62,105 bases of DNA, from contig URWW01000005.1 in NCBI GenBank assembly GCA_900551665.1, positions 1-62,105 on the forward strand, in the 5' to 3' direction. The DNA comes from an uncultured Collinsella sp. (GTDB taxonomy: Bacteria; Actinomycetota; Coriobacteriia; Coriobacteriales; Coriobacteriaceae). Positions 1 to 8,783 of the stretch are shown here, piece after piece. The translations under genes were made by a program, and so were the position numbers. The notes below the pieces were generated by a model. That model was not told the DNA's origin, did no database searches, and saw only the letters and a list, made by a program, of their open reading frames with translations. How positions within the stretch are numbered: position 1 is the stretch's first letter; every line of letters starts with the position of its first letter.

Positions 1-29
1 AGGCATGGGGGGCGGCGGGGGCGGGAGAA

Positions 30-76
30 ATGGTCGCGAAGCGCCAGGCTGTAGCAGAGCAGCAAATCCCGACCAT
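30..76. repeat. 47-bp hairpin repeat, copy 1
   Basis: Imperfect palindrome that starts ATGGTCGCGA and ends TCCCGACCAT, with inner GCTGT and CAG blocks. It matches the copy at 831-877 at about 41 of 47 positions. All three copies in the first 900 bases are exactly 47 bp long, which suggests a defined unit rather than a chance hairpin. Confidence 0.75.
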
Positions 77-153
77 CCTGGGAGGCCCAACGGGAGGAAG
101 CCCACCAGAAAGAAAACCACCAGAAGGAAGTCCAACGGAAGGAAACCCAACAG

Positions 154-180
154 AAAAAAGGGGCCGCCGGCGGCGACCCC
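154..180 (-). terminator. Rho-independent terminator of the acidic protein gene
   Basis: Read on the minus strand, a GC-rich hairpin (GGGGTCGCCG with CGGCGGCCCC) is followed by six T. It lies 34 bases past the stop of the gene that ends at 215. Confidence 0.7.
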
Positions 181-214
181 TGCAGGTGTGATGAATTGTT
201 CGCGTGACGTGCGG

Positions 215-589
215 CTACTCCTCCGCAGGCTCCTCCTCGACGAGCTCCTCAACGGGCTCCTCGGCCTCAACGGGCTCGGTGCCGGGATACACCCAGCCTT
301 CCTGGATGGACTCGAAGAACGTGGCCTCATCGGTGAGGTCGTGCACACTCTTGCCATCGAGCCAGGGCAGCTCGACCAGCTCGGGAAGGGTGGTGACAAG
401 CTCGGAGCAATCGACGAAACGACCCTTTTCGTTCAGCTGCTCGCAGTCCTGCACGCGCCAGTACCCGTCCGTATGGGTGACGTAGTACTCATGCCCATCG
501 ACGTCCATGAACACGCGCGTCTTTGAACGGAGGTAGGACAAAAGCCCTTCGAAATCCAGGGAGATCTCCTGATCAGCCTTCATTCCCAT
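215..589 (-). CDS. Acidic hypothetical protein with disordered tail
   Basis: A 124-residue protein of no family I recognise. The ATG at 589 has an AGGAG about seven bases upstream, which supports this start over the in-frame ATG two codons later. The first 95 residues look globular, with an aromatic stretch (YYVTHTDGYWRVQDC). The last 25 are almost only Glu, Ala, Pro and Val, so the tail should be disordered and strongly negative. There is no signal peptide or membrane segment, so it is probably cytoplasmic. It appears to be a single-gene transcript that ends at the hairpin at 154-180. Function unknown. Confidence 0.7.
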   Translation of the reverse strand: MGMKADQEISLDFEGLLSYLRSKTRVFMDVDGHEYYVTHTDGYWRVQDCEQLNEKGRFVDCSELVTTLPELVELPWLDGKSVHDLTDEATFFESIQEGWVYPGTEPVEAEEPVEELVEEEPAEE

Positions 590-759
590 GCTTGGCTCCT
601 ATCTGTCGGGCACCCGGAACCCTTTGTCCGGGCGCATGCATAACCGATAGTTCCATCTTTCCCGCCTTATACCTATTTTTCGAGAAGAAGTTGGTAGGCG
701 GTTAGTTTGTTCGAGCAACGGCATGCATGACGGCGCGCCTTTCCTGAATAACCCCCTTT

Positions 760-806
760 ATGGTCGCGATTTGCCACTCTGTCGCAGACCGGCAAATCAC
801 AACCGT
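760..806. repeat. 47-bp hairpin repeat, degenerate copy
   Basis: Starts ATGGTCGCGATTTGCC and closes with GGCAAATCACAACCGT. It keeps the 47-bp length and the TTTGCC/GGCAAA inner stem but has lost the perfect outer end. Confidence 0.6.
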
Positions 807-830
807 TTTAGCCCGTTTTAACATGAAAAA

Positions 831-877
831 ATGGTCGGGAAATGCCAGGCTGTAACAGCGCGGCAAATCCCGACCAT
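831..877. repeat. 47-bp hairpin repeat, best-conserved copy
   Basis: Outer arms ATGGTCGGGA and TCCCGACCAT are perfectly complementary. Inner arms TGCC/GGCA and GCTGT/ACAGC give a nearly complete hairpin. No coding capacity. Confidence 0.75.
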
Positions 878-1055
878 TTCTCAACCAAACAGGACGACAC
901 GTTCGGCGTCAAGCGCCTCAACTCGCAACTGCCCCGCAGCTGGACCGGCGCAAATTGTCTCAATCAGTGCCTGTCCCCAATTGAACCGAGAGCGCTCTGC
1001 GCGATTGGCGCCGGCCCCACTTGAGCCCCCAATTGGGTCGTCAGCGGCGTCCTTG

Positions 1056-2114
1056 TTACCAAATCCCGAGAACGCTTTGCATGCCGAGGCTCACACAGGC
1101 AATGCCAATCCAGCAGCACAAGCCCATGAAGATCGGCTTGCCACCCGTCTTCACCAGCTTCACGATGTCGGTGTTGAAGCCGATCGCGGCCATCGCCATC
1201 ACGATGAAGAACTTCGACAGCGTCTTGATGGGCGCAGTCACCGCCACGGGAAGCGCGAACACGGTGGTGATGACGCTCGCCAATACAAAGAACAGGATGA
1301 AGAACGGGAAGATCTTCTTGATGTCAAACGTACCTGCGGCAGCGCCGGCGCCCTCGCCCGCCACGGCGGCGCGCTTGGCCTGACGGACCTGCCAAAACGC
1401 GAGGAACAGCGTGATGGGGATGATCGCAAGCGTGCGGGTGAGCTTGACGATGGTGGCATGATCCAGCGCATTGGAGCCCGGGTGCATGCCGTCCCAGGCA
1501 GCTGCGGCGGCGGTGACGGACGACGTGTCGTTCACAGCCGTGCCGGCGAACAGGCCAAAGCCCTCGTTGCTCATGCCGAGCATGGCGCCGAGCGAGGGGA
1601 AAATCAGTGCAGCGATGATGTTGAAGAGGAAGATGACGCTGATGGCCTGGGCGATCTCCTCGTCGTCCGCATCGATGACCGGCGCAGTGGCGGCAATTGC
1701 GGAGCCGCCGCAGATCGAGGAGCCCACACCCACGAGCGTCGAGATCTTCTTGGGGATATGCAGCGCGCGGCACAGCACGAACGAAATGACCAGCGACGTG
1801 GTGATGGTCGAGATGATGATGGGCAGGGAGCTGGCGCCCACCTTGGCGATTTCGCCCAAGTTGAGGCCGAAGCCCAGCAGGATCACCGCGTACTGCAGGA
1901 TCTTCTTCGACGTGTACTTGATGCCCGCCGAGGTCGCCTCCACCACGCCGGAGCGACGGCGAAGCACCAGGCCGAGCGCCATGCCGATGAGGATGGCGAA
2001 GACCGGCCCGCCGATGACCTCGAACTGCTTACCGAGCAGCCATGCCGGCACCGAGATGACCAATGCGAGTGCGACGCCACGCCACAGGTCCTTGAAATTC
2101 TTGAAGAGCTCCAT
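1056..2114 (-). CDS. YeiH-family putative sulfate exporter (UPF0324)
   Basis: A 352-residue integral membrane protein with about ten hydrophobic segments. It matches the YeiH/UPF0324 family in length and in motifs such as GGPVFAILIGMALG, the GSSICGGSAIAATAPVI block near residue 130 and the GTAVNDTSSVTAAA block near residue 195. The family is annotated as putative sulfate or sulfite exporters, but transport has been shown for few members. The ATG at 2114 has an AAAGG upstream. It is divergent from a LysR gene at 2376. In many bacteria yeiH homologues are paired with a LysR regulator in just this way, so control by that neighbour is likely. Confidence 0.85.
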   Translation of the reverse strand: MELFKNFKDLWRGVALALVISVPAWLLGKQFEVIGGPVFAILIGMALGLVLRRRSGVVEATSAGIKYTSKKILQYAVILLGFGLNLGEIAKVGASSLPIIISTITTSLVISFVLCRALHIPKKISTLVGVGSSICGGSAIAATAPVIDADDEEIAQAISVIFLFNIIAALIFPSLGAMLGMSNEGFGLFAGTAVNDTSSVTAAAAAWDGMHPGSNALDHATIVKLTRTLAIIPITLFLAFWQVRQAKRAAVAGEGAGAAAGTFDIKKIFPFFILFFVLASVITTVFALPVAVTAPIKTLSKFFIVMAMAAIGFNTDIVKLVKTGGKPIFMGLCCWIGIACVSLGMQSVLGIW

Positions 2115-2375
2115 GCATCCAACCTTTCTTCTTATCTACGCTCGCGATGGGGCCTTGGCCGCGCCCACTCCGGGGCGCGGCCGCGCTCGCCCAAGGCACG
2201 GCCCATCCCGTCAGGATCGGGGCGCGCTCCGTCCCTGATCCGCGTGCGATGATTGCCAAAATCATGGTACGACCTTTGTCTATAATGATTTCCATCGTAT
2301 TGTTTATGCTTGCATCAGTATTTCTTATTACTGCTGCATCTCCTATCACTGCCGTATCGCGCGTTGGGACCACGG
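2115..2375. promoter_or_regulatory. Divergent promoter region, transporter and LysR
   Basis: 261 bases between two divergent genes. A TATAAT lies at 2281-2286 on the plus strand, and the stretch 2281-2340 is AT-rich compared with its surroundings. LysR regulators usually bind such a shared region. I cannot point to a sure operator. Confidence 0.35.
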
Positions 2376-3314
2376 ATGCTCGATTATCGCACGCACACCT
2401 TTTTAGAGGTCTACCGCCAGCGCAGCTTCACGCGCGCCGCGGAGAACCTGCTCATCACGCAACCCGCCGCATCTCAGCACATTCGCCAGATGGAAACCCA
2501 TTACGGTTGCACGCTGTTCGTCAAAACGGGTCGCGGCATCGAACCGACCGCTGCCGCGGACCTGCTCTACCAGCGACTCCTCACCATGGAAAACGATGAG
2601 GCGCGGCTTGCCATCGAGGCCGTCGCCCTCGCCGCCGAGCCCTCGGACACCCGCGAGGCACCGCTCAGGCTCGGATGCACCAGGACCATCGCCGACTACA
2701 CCGCACCCAGGCTCATGGCGGAGCACCTCTCGACGCACCCGCAGGCGGAGGTCACGCTCCTGACGGGAAACACGCGCGAATTGGTGCGCTCGCTCGAGGA
2801 GGGAACGATCGACTTCGCCCTGGTAGAAGGCTTTTTTGATCGTCAGCGATTCGACTTCGAGACGCTTTCGCGCGAGCGCTATATCGCCGTGACATCGCCG
2901 AAGGAGGCGAAGCGGTGCGCCTTTGACCGGCGACCACGGGCAGACAAAGCCGGACGTACGGCGGCGTCCGTGCGCGACCTCCTCGGCGAGCGCCTCATCC
3001 TGCGCGAAGCGGGGTCCGGCACGCGCGAGATTCTCGAGAAGCACCTGGCTGCTCGCGACCTCGCCGTCACGGACTTCGCGGGGATCGTCGAGATCGAGAG
3101 CATCCCCACCATCAAGGCGTGCGTGCGCGGCGGCGCAGGCATCACGTTCCTATATCGAGTCGCCGTGGAGGAGGAGCTCGCTCGGGGGAAACTCGCGGAC
3201 ATCACGCCCGACGATTTTGCGATCGAGCATGACTTCTGTCTCATCTGGCAACGGGGAAGCCAGTATGCGCCGCGTTATCGCTCCCTCTGCGACGCATGGC
3301 GGGCCCTGATGTAG
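2376..3314 (+). CDS. LysR-family transcriptional regulator
   Basis: A 312-residue DNA-binding regulator. Residues 1-60 form the winged helix-turn-helix (RSFTRAAENLLITQPAASQH), followed by a linker helix and a periplasmic-binding-like effector domain at about 90-300 with LREAGSGTRE near residue 215, as in the CysB/YeiE group. An upstream in-frame TTG would add 22 residues of hydrophobic sequence. I chose the ATG at 2376 because it places the helix-turn-helix at the usual distance from the N-terminus. The ribosome site (GGGACC) is weak. It probably controls the divergent YeiH-type transporter gene. The effector is unknown. Confidence 0.85.
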   Translation: MLDYRTHTFLEVYRQRSFTRAAENLLITQPAASQHIRQMETHYGCTLFVKTGRGIEPTAAADLLYQRLLTMENDEARLAIEAVALAAEPSDTREAPLRLGCTRTIADYTAPRLMAEHLSTHPQAEVTLLTGNTRELVRSLEEGTIDFALVEGFFDRQRFDFETLSRERYIAVTSPKEAKRCAFDRRPRADKAGRTAASVRDLLGERLILREAGSGTREILEKHLAARDLAVTDFAGIVEIESIPTIKACVRGGAGITFLYRVAVEEELARGKLADITPDDFAIEHDFCLIWQRGSQYAPRYRSLCDAWRALM

Positions 3315-3367
3315 TGCCTCGATTCGAAGGTGGGCGGCGCCCGCATCGGGTTGAGGCCGAATCGCAG

Positions 3368-5308
3368 CTACTCGACGGTCACGCTCTTGGCGAGGTTGCG
3401 CGGCTGATCGACATCGCAACCGCGCAGAACGGCGACCTCGCGCGCGAGCAACTGCAACGGCACCGTCGCGGTGATGGGGCTCAGGGCGTCGCGCACCGGC
3501 GGCACATATATGACGTGATCGGCCACGCGCGTGATCTCCTCGTCGCCCTCCGTCGCCACCGCGATGATGCAAGCCCCGCGCGCCTCGCATTCCTTGAGAT
3601 TGCTCACGGTCTTATCGTACGTGGGGCTCTTGGTCGCCACGGCGATAACCGGGAAGCCCCGTTCGATGAGGGCGATCGGCCCGTGTTTCATCTCGCCCGC
3701 TGCATACGCCTCCGCATGCAGGTAGCTGACCTCCTTGAGCTTGAGCGCCCCCTCGCAGGAAATGGCCGAGCCCATACCGCGTCCCACGAAGAGCGCCGAG
3801 CGCGCCTCCCTGCACGCCAGGGCGGCCTCGTGAACCGCTGCCCGCTGCGTATCCAGGATGTGCTGGATCTGCTCGGCCGTATCGCCGAGCTCGCGAAAGA
3901 GCATGCGGATCTGCCCCGTTGTGAGCTTTCCCTTCGTCTGGGCAAGCAGCAGGGCGAGCAGCGTCAAACTCACCACCTGCCCCGTGAAGCTCTTGGTCGA
4001 GGCGACCGCGATCTCTTTGTTCGCCTTGGTGTAAATGACGCCATCGCTCTCGCGCGCCACGGGGGAACCGACCACGTTGGTGATGCCGAAGACCTTGGCG
4101 CCCTTGATGCGGGCGTCGCGAATCGCCGCCAGGGTGTCCGCCGTCTCCCCGGACTGCGACACGGCAACCACCAGCGTGCTCGGCGTGATGATGGGGTTGC
4201 GGTATCTGAACTCGCTCGCCGCCTCGACCGCGCACGGGATGCGGGCCCAGCCCTCCATGAGGTTCTTCGCGATGAGGCCGGCATGGTAGCTCGTTCCACA
4301 TGCGATCACGTACACGCGGTCGACCAGGCTGAGCTCCTCAGGCGTGAGGCCGAGCTCATCGATGTCGAGCTCGCCCGAGGAAGCCAGACGCCCCACCAGC
4401 GTGTCGCGGACCACGCGGGGCTGCTCGCAGATCTCCTTCATCATGAAATCCGGGTAGCCGCCCTTCTCGGCCGTATCGACATCCCAGTCGACGTGCGTGA
4501 CCGCGGGCTCGATGGTGCGGCCTTGCGCATCGGTGTAGGTGATGCCCTCCGGCGAAAGACGGGCGAACTGGCCATCCTCCAGCACCACAACGTCGCGCGT
4601 GGCGTCGATGAGCGCAATGACATCCGATGCGACGTAGCTTCCCCGCTCCCCGCGGCCGACGACGATCGGGCTGTCCTTGCGCGCGACGGCGATCACACCC
4701 GGCTCATCGGCGCACACCGCCGCCAGCCCGTACGCGCCCACCACGTGCGTGCAGGCCTCGCGAACTGCCGCCATGAGATCGCCCGCGGTCTTCGCGGGGC
4801 CGCCGGCGCTATTCGGCGCCCCTTGATAGGCCTCCTCGATGAGATGCGCGAACACCTCGGTATCCGTCTCGCTCTTGAACACGTGCCCGCGCTCCTCCAA
4901 CGATGCACGGAGCTCGGCGAAATTCTCGATGATGCCGTTGTGGACCACCGCGATGCGCCCGTCGCAGCTCACGTGGGGATGGGCGTTCTCCACCGTGGGG
5001 CGCCCGTGGGTCGCCCAGCGCGTATGGCCGATCCCGCACGTCGCGAGCCGTGCGACCGTGCAGTGGCCCGGCGTTGCGAGCTCGTCCTCAAGACCGGCGA
5101 CCTTGCCCGCGCAGCGGATGATGTCGAGCGTCGCACGGCCGTCCAGGGCGTCGGCGGTGTCTGCGGCATCCGCGACGTCGGCGGCACACGGCGCTTCCAC
5201 GAGGGCAAGGCCCGCGGAATCATATCCGCGATACTCGAGACGCTTGAGCCCTGCCACGAGAAGCTCCGCCGCAGCGTCAACTCCGGTGTATCCAACGATT
5301 CCGCACAT
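3368..5308 (-). CDS. glmS: Glutamine-fructose-6-phosphate aminotransferase
   Basis: Makes glucosamine 6-phosphate from fructose 6-phosphate and glutamine, the first step to UDP-GlcNAc for the cell wall. The ATG at 5308 gives MCGIVGY, which exposes the catalytic Cys2. Further amidotransferase motifs are EYRGYDSAG, GHTRWATHG and NGIIENF. Two SIS sugar-binding domains follow (ACGTSYHAG, SQSGETADT), then AEAYAAGEMKHGPIALI and the C-terminal DQPRNLAKSVTVE. At 646 residues it is about 35 longer than usual. The extra length is an Ala/Asp-rich insert near residue 50 (ADVADAADTADAL) and a short insert near 150. It is divergent from the LacI-type gene. Confidence 0.96.
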   Translation of the reverse strand: MCGIVGYTGVDAAAELLVAGLKRLEYRGYDSAGLALVEAPCAADVADAADTADALDGRATLDIIRCAGKVAGLEDELATPGHCTVARLATCGIGHTRWATHGRPTVENAHPHVSCDGRIAVVHNGIIENFAELRASLEERGHVFKSETDTEVFAHLIEEAYQGAPNSAGGPAKTAGDLMAAVREACTHVVGAYGLAAVCADEPGVIAVARKDSPIVVGRGERGSYVASDVIALIDATRDVVVLEDGQFARLSPEGITYTDAQGRTIEPAVTHVDWDVDTAEKGGYPDFMMKEICEQPRVVRDTLVGRLASSGELDIDELGLTPEELSLVDRVYVIACGTSYHAGLIAKNLMEGWARIPCAVEAASEFRYRNPIITPSTLVVAVSQSGETADTLAAIRDARIKGAKVFGITNVVGSPVARESDGVIYTKANKEIAVASTKSFTGQVVSLTLLALLLAQTKGKLTTGQIRMLFRELGDTAEQIQHILDTQRAAVHEAALACREARSALFVGRGMGSAISCEGALKLKEVSYLHAEAYAAGEMKHGPIALIERGFPVIAVATKSPTYDKTVSNLKECEARGACIIAVATEGDEEITRVADHVIYVPPVRDALSPITATVPLQLLAREVAVLRGCDVDQPRNLAKSVTVE

Positions 5309-5461
5309 AAGGAATCCCTTCGGTCGATGAACAACGGCGCCACATTTTAAAGCCGCGATGTTGCGATTCCGTAACAGTGGTATTGATTTTTTGAAACCAC
5401 ACATATCGGGATTGAAGCGATACAATTTAGGGTGATGCCGCACGTCTTTCAGGAGCAGGCC

Positions 5462-6529
5462 ATGTCTCGCCAAACCACCGTCACCATCACCGACGTCGCC
5501 CGTGAAGCGGGCGTCGCGCTGGGCAGCGTCTCAAACGCGTTCAACCATCCCGACAAGGTGCGCCCCGAGACGCTCAAACGCATCCGCGAGGCGGCCGATC
5601 GACTCGGCTACGCGCCCAACCAGAGCGCGCGCATGCTCGCCGGCGGCAAAAACCGCCTGTTTGGGCTCATCCTTCCCAATCTCGATCACGGCGTCTCCCT
5701 GCAGATCGCCAACGGTGCGAACGCCGAGGCGCGCAAGCACGGATACGGCCTGCTCATCGCCACCGCGCAGACGGACGAGGATGTCGCACATCGCTACCGC
5801 GACTACTTTATTGGCACGCAGACGGCGGGCATCCTCATGCAGCCGCCCGCCAGCACGGACTGGCAGCCCCCCGTGCACCCGCCTCGCATCCCCCTCGCAT
5901 TCCTCGATATCCAGTGTGACGTCCCGGGTCACTTCGTCGCTGCGGACAACTTCGCCCTCGGCGAACTCCTCGCACGCCACGCCTTCAAGAGCGGTGCCCG
6001 ACGCGTCGCAATCATCGGCAAACCCTCGCTGAACCGCCTCGTCCTGCGCGTCAAGGGCATGAAGCACGCGTTCACGACCGAGTCCGACTGCGCGTTCGAG
6101 GTGGTGGAAGAGGGCGCCTGGAACTCCGCCCACGACGGCCTCGACCTCGGGCGGCAGCTGGCCGAACGTCCCGAGGACACGCGCCCGGACTTCATCATCG
6201 CCCTCACGGATACCCTTGCGACGGGCGCCATCTCGGGCGTCCGGGCGGCGGGCCTGCGCGTCCCGGGCGACATCCGCGTCGCCGGGTGCGACGGCAACCC
6301 CCTGGCGTGGACAGGCCCCGTGCCGCTCACCACAATCGCCCCCATCGGCTATGAGCTCGGTCGCCGCGGCGTGCGCCAGCTCATCGCTCAGATCGAGGAG
6401 GAACCCGAGCATGAGCCCGAGAACCATCAGGAGCTCGTGCGACCCTTCCTCCTCGCGCGGGCGAGCACCGGCATGAACCGCTCTGATGACTTCGCCGACC
6501 CCGACATCGACATCAGCGGGTACCTGTAA
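5462..6529 (+). CDS. LacI-family transcriptional regulator
   Basis: A 355-residue repressor-type protein. The N-terminal LacI helix-turn-helix (ITDVAREAGVALGSVSNAF) and hinge (residues 1-60) precede a periplasmic-binding-protein-like sensor domain (65-340) with GLILPNLDHGVSLQIANGA. The C-terminal motif GYELGRRGVRQLI is typical. The ATG at 5462 has AGGAG eight bases upstream, better than the ATG 30 bases earlier. The ligand is unknown. Family members sense sugars or nucleosides. No transporter or sugar gene lies next to it, so a regulon cannot be named. It is divergent from glmS. Confidence 0.9.
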   Translation: MSRQTTVTITDVAREAGVALGSVSNAFNHPDKVRPETLKRIREAADRLGYAPNQSARMLAGGKNRLFGLILPNLDHGVSLQIANGANAEARKHGYGLLIATAQTDEDVAHRYRDYFIGTQTAGILMQPPASTDWQPPVHPPRIPLAFLDIQCDVPGHFVAADNFALGELLARHAFKSGARRVAIIGKPSLNRLVLRVKGMKHAFTTESDCAFEVVEEGAWNSAHDGLDLGRQLAERPEDTRPDFIIALTDTLATGAISGVRAAGLRVPGDIRVAGCDGNPLAWTGPVPLTTIAPIGYELGRRGVRQLIAQIEEEPEHEPENHQELVRPFLLARASTGMNRSDDFADPDIDISGYL

Positions 6530-6666
6530 CACAGTCAGTTTGACCCATCATACATGCTGCCTCGAGCCGTTCAAAAGGCGTATCGCTGTGGTGATACGCG
6601 TCACGCGGGCACATCCCGCGGACGGAATGCGCGGCATGTGCAACCCCGCATAGGCTGGAAGAGCAC

Positions 6667-6698
6667 TGGGGCCCGAGCGCGCACGCACTCGGGCCCCA
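6667..6698 (+). terminator. Hairpin terminator after the LacI gene
   Basis: Ten-pair stem GGGGCCCGAG/CTCGGGCCCC plus a closing T-A pair. A pyrimidine-rich tract follows (6710-6752) with several runs of five to eight T. Confidence 0.65.
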
Positions 6699-6861
6699 CT
6701 TCACAGAGCACCTTTCCTTTTTTTTCCTATTTTTTCCTTTTTTTCCTTTTTGTCAATTACCAGGGATTCGATCACCGCTCGGCCTTGAAACGCCGGGGCG
6801 TACCGAGGGGATGAACATCCCGATCGCCATCGCGTGATGCAGTTCTGTTGGCGCCGCAATC

Positions 6862-6985
6862 AAGTTCTGCCGCAGTTTTCGCGCGATCCCGAAGTAGGCG
6901 AGAAATCGCCAACCTCATTACCCGCGGGTTTCCGGCGCTCGGAAGCATCCTGCTCCCCAAGGCACCCAAAACTGCGGCAGAACTT
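6862..6985. repeat. 124-bp element with 18-bp terminal inverted repeats
   Basis: Perfect arms AAGTTCTGCCGCAGTTTT (6862-6879) and its reverse complement (6968-6985) enclose 88 bp without a gene. It lies just past the stop of the HAD gene. Similar spans with other arm sequences occur at 43572-43695 and 54857-54990. The rest of 6530-7010 holds no gene. Confidence 0.7.
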
Positions 6986-7010
6986 AAAACCAGACTCCAA
7001 ACGGGGGGGG

Positions 7011-7694
7011 CTATGCGCGGCGAGGCGCCGGTGAATCGTTCGCAGCGGCAATCGCGGCGGGCAATTCGTGCAGGGTCGGCAGGACCGCAATGCACATCTC
7101 TTCGATTTCGGGCGTGGGTGCCACGATATCGGGAATCATGAACACGCGGGCGCCCGAGGCGTGGCCCGAACGCACTCCGTTGTGCGAATCCTCGATAACG
7201 GCGCAAAGCGCGGGATCGCAACCGAGACGCCTGGCAGACTCGACGAAGATGTCCGGGGCCGGCTTTCCGTTCGCGATTTCGTCGCCGCACGTTATGGAAT
7301 CGAAGTACTTCAACATGTCAAAACGCTCCAGGCGCGGCAACGCGCGCACGCGGGCGGTAGAGGTGGCAATGGCGAGCGGGAACCCTGCGGCCTTAAGGGC
7401 CTCGAGAACCTCGATGGCACCCGGCTTGAGCTCGAGATCGGTCTCGACAAACTTCAGGAACAGCTCGATGTGCAAATCGAACACGCGATTCGCCAAATCG
7501 GCGTCGCCACCCAGATACTCGGCCAACATCGCGCGGCATGACTGGGACGGGCGGCCGATGAACGCCCGCACCAGGTCGTCCGGGATCTCGATGCCCATCT
7601 CATCCGCCGTCGCGGCCCACGCCTTCTGTCCCACGCGCTCGGAATCGACAAGCGTGCCGTCCATATCGAAAAGTATCGCTTGAATGGTTTTCAT
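7011..7694 (-). CDS. HAD-superfamily sugar-phosphate hydrolase or mutase
   Basis: A 227-residue haloacid-dehalogenase protein of the beta-phosphoglucomutase/phosphatase branch. Motif I is ILFDMDGTLVDS with the nucleophile Asp. A helical cap domain follows (about 18-85). Motif II is IATSTAR, motif III is GKPAPDIF and motif IV is AVIEDSHNG. The cap and motifs fit small phosphosugar or nucleotide substrates, but the exact substrate cannot be read from sequence. Divergent from larE with about 140 bases between the starts. Confidence 0.85.
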   Translation of the reverse strand: MKTIQAILFDMDGTLVDSERVGQKAWAATADEMGIEIPDDLVRAFIGRPSQSCRAMLAEYLGGDADLANRVFDLHIELFLKFVETDLELKPGAIEVLEALKAAGFPLAIATSTARVRALPRLERFDMLKYFDSITCGDEIANGKPAPDIFVESARRLGCDPALCAVIEDSHNGVRSGHASGARVFMIPDIVAPTPEIEEMCIAVLPTLHELPAAIAAANDSPAPRRA

Positions 7695-7838
7695 CCTTCT
7701 CTCCTTGATTCGTTCACCGAGGACACCGCAAACGTGTCGATGCTGTGCTCATCGAGCTGCCGGAACGCCAACGCAACCCTTTGAAATTATTGTACTGGGT
7801 CGATGGATGCGGCCACTCCTATGAACACAAGGTTTGAC

Positions 7839-8783
7839 ATGACGATACCAATTTCCAATAACGCGAAAATGCAAGGGCTCATCGAGCTGCTCCGGTCATT
7901 CGGAAGTGTCGCCATAGGGTTCTCGGGCGGTGTGGACAGCACCTTCCTCGCGGCAGTCAGCATCCGCGCGTTACCGCCGGCCGATGTACACCTTATTCAC
8001 CTGGACACGCCCTTCGTAGGCACTCCGGAGCGCGAGTCTTTCGAACGCGAACGGGAGAGGTTCGAGCGCGCGGGGGCTCATGTGGTCGCCCTCGAGACAG
8101 ACCCGCTTGCGGACCCTGATGTTGCCGCCAACCCGGCAGACCGTTGCTACCACTGCAAGCGCCTGGGATTCCAGCGCATCGTGGACGCCGCGCGCGAGCT
8201 CGGGGTGCGCGTCGTGCTCGAGGGAAGCAACGCCGATGACGCCGGAGACTATCGCCCCGGCACCCGTGCCGTGCGCGAGCTCGACGTGAGGTCGCCCCTT
8301 ATGGAAACCGGCTGGTGCAAAGACGAGGAGCGCGAAGTCCTGCGCGCTTGGGGATTCGGCGTATGGGACCTCCCTGCCGGCGCCTGCCTGGCGACCCGCA
8401 TCCCCTGCGGCGAGGCGCTCACCGCCGAGAAGCTGCACACGGTCCGCATGTGCGAGGACTACCTGCACGGCCTCGGTCTGCGCCAAGTTCGCGTCCGCAT
8501 TGATGGCGGTATGGCGCGCGTGAGCGTGGGAGCGGGCGAGAGCGTGGGTGCCATCGTCGAAGCGGGCAGTCACGCGGGCGCATGCTCAAACGCGGACGGC
8601 GAACCCAGCCGCCTCGCTCCCGCGGTCATACAGGTGCTCCAAGCGCGCGGCTGCACCAGCGTGGACCCTGTGGTGCACCCTTATCACCATGGCGAGGGCA
8701 ACGGAGCCGCCTCGTGCAAACGGCTTACTTGCGGCGCTTCGCGACCACGGCAGCGGCAATCAAAAGAAGACCAAGCACGCTGA
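7839..8783 (+). CDS. larE: LarE-type ATP-dependent sulfur transferase
   Basis: LarE adenylates and sulfurates a pyridinium dicarboxylate to build the nickel-pincer nucleotide cofactor of lactate racemase and related enzymes. Visible are the PP-loop FSGGVDSTF near residue 29, the family motif DRCYHCK near residue 100, and WDLPAGACLATRIP, which contains the sacrificial cysteine. I chose the ATG at 7839 (AAGG seven bases upstream). ATGs at 7803 and 7821 are alternatives. The last 60 bases overlap the convergent gene at 8725-9384, and the last 20 residues look non-conserved. larB and larC are not in the window. Confidence 0.85.
   Translation: MTIPISNNAKMQGLIELLRSFGSVAIGFSGGVDSTFLAAVSIRALPPADVHLIHLDTPFVGTPERESFERERERFERAGAHVVALETDPLADPDVAANPADRCYHCKRLGFQRIVDAARELGVRVVLEGSNADDAGDYRPGTRAVRELDVRSPLMETGWCKDEEREVLRAWGFGVWDLPAGACLATRIPCGEALTAEKLHTVRMCEDYLHGLGLRQVRVRIDGGMARVSVGAGESVGAIVEAGSHAGACSNADGEPSRLAPAVIQVLQARGCTSVDPVVHPYHHGEGNGAASCKRLTCGASRPRQRQSKEDQAR

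Larger units (their letters stand above)
590..1055. other. Gene-free stretch with repeats
   Basis: No convincing gene. It holds two copies of the 47-bp hairpin repeat (760-806, 831-877) and two GGGGAC-family sites (about 948-985 and 1020-1040, each with CCCCAATT or CCCCCAATT). A long plus-strand open frame that begins at 831 is the antisense of the transporter gene and was discarded. Confidence 0.6.

Noticed and set aside
831..2252. 473-codon open frame on the plus strand
   Set aside because: It is the antisense of the YeiH-type gene. The composition is typical of GC-rich shadow frames (Arg, His, Asp repeats) and no domain is visible.
3296..5350. 684-codon open frame on the plus strand
   Set aside because: Antisense of glmS, whose minus-strand product is clear.
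5309..5461. glmS ribozyme upstream of glmS
   Set aside because: The space to the LacI start is only 153 bases and shows no ribozyme core.
6710..6752. T-rich tract as a separate feature
   Set aside because: Probably just the tail region of the terminator at 6667-6698.
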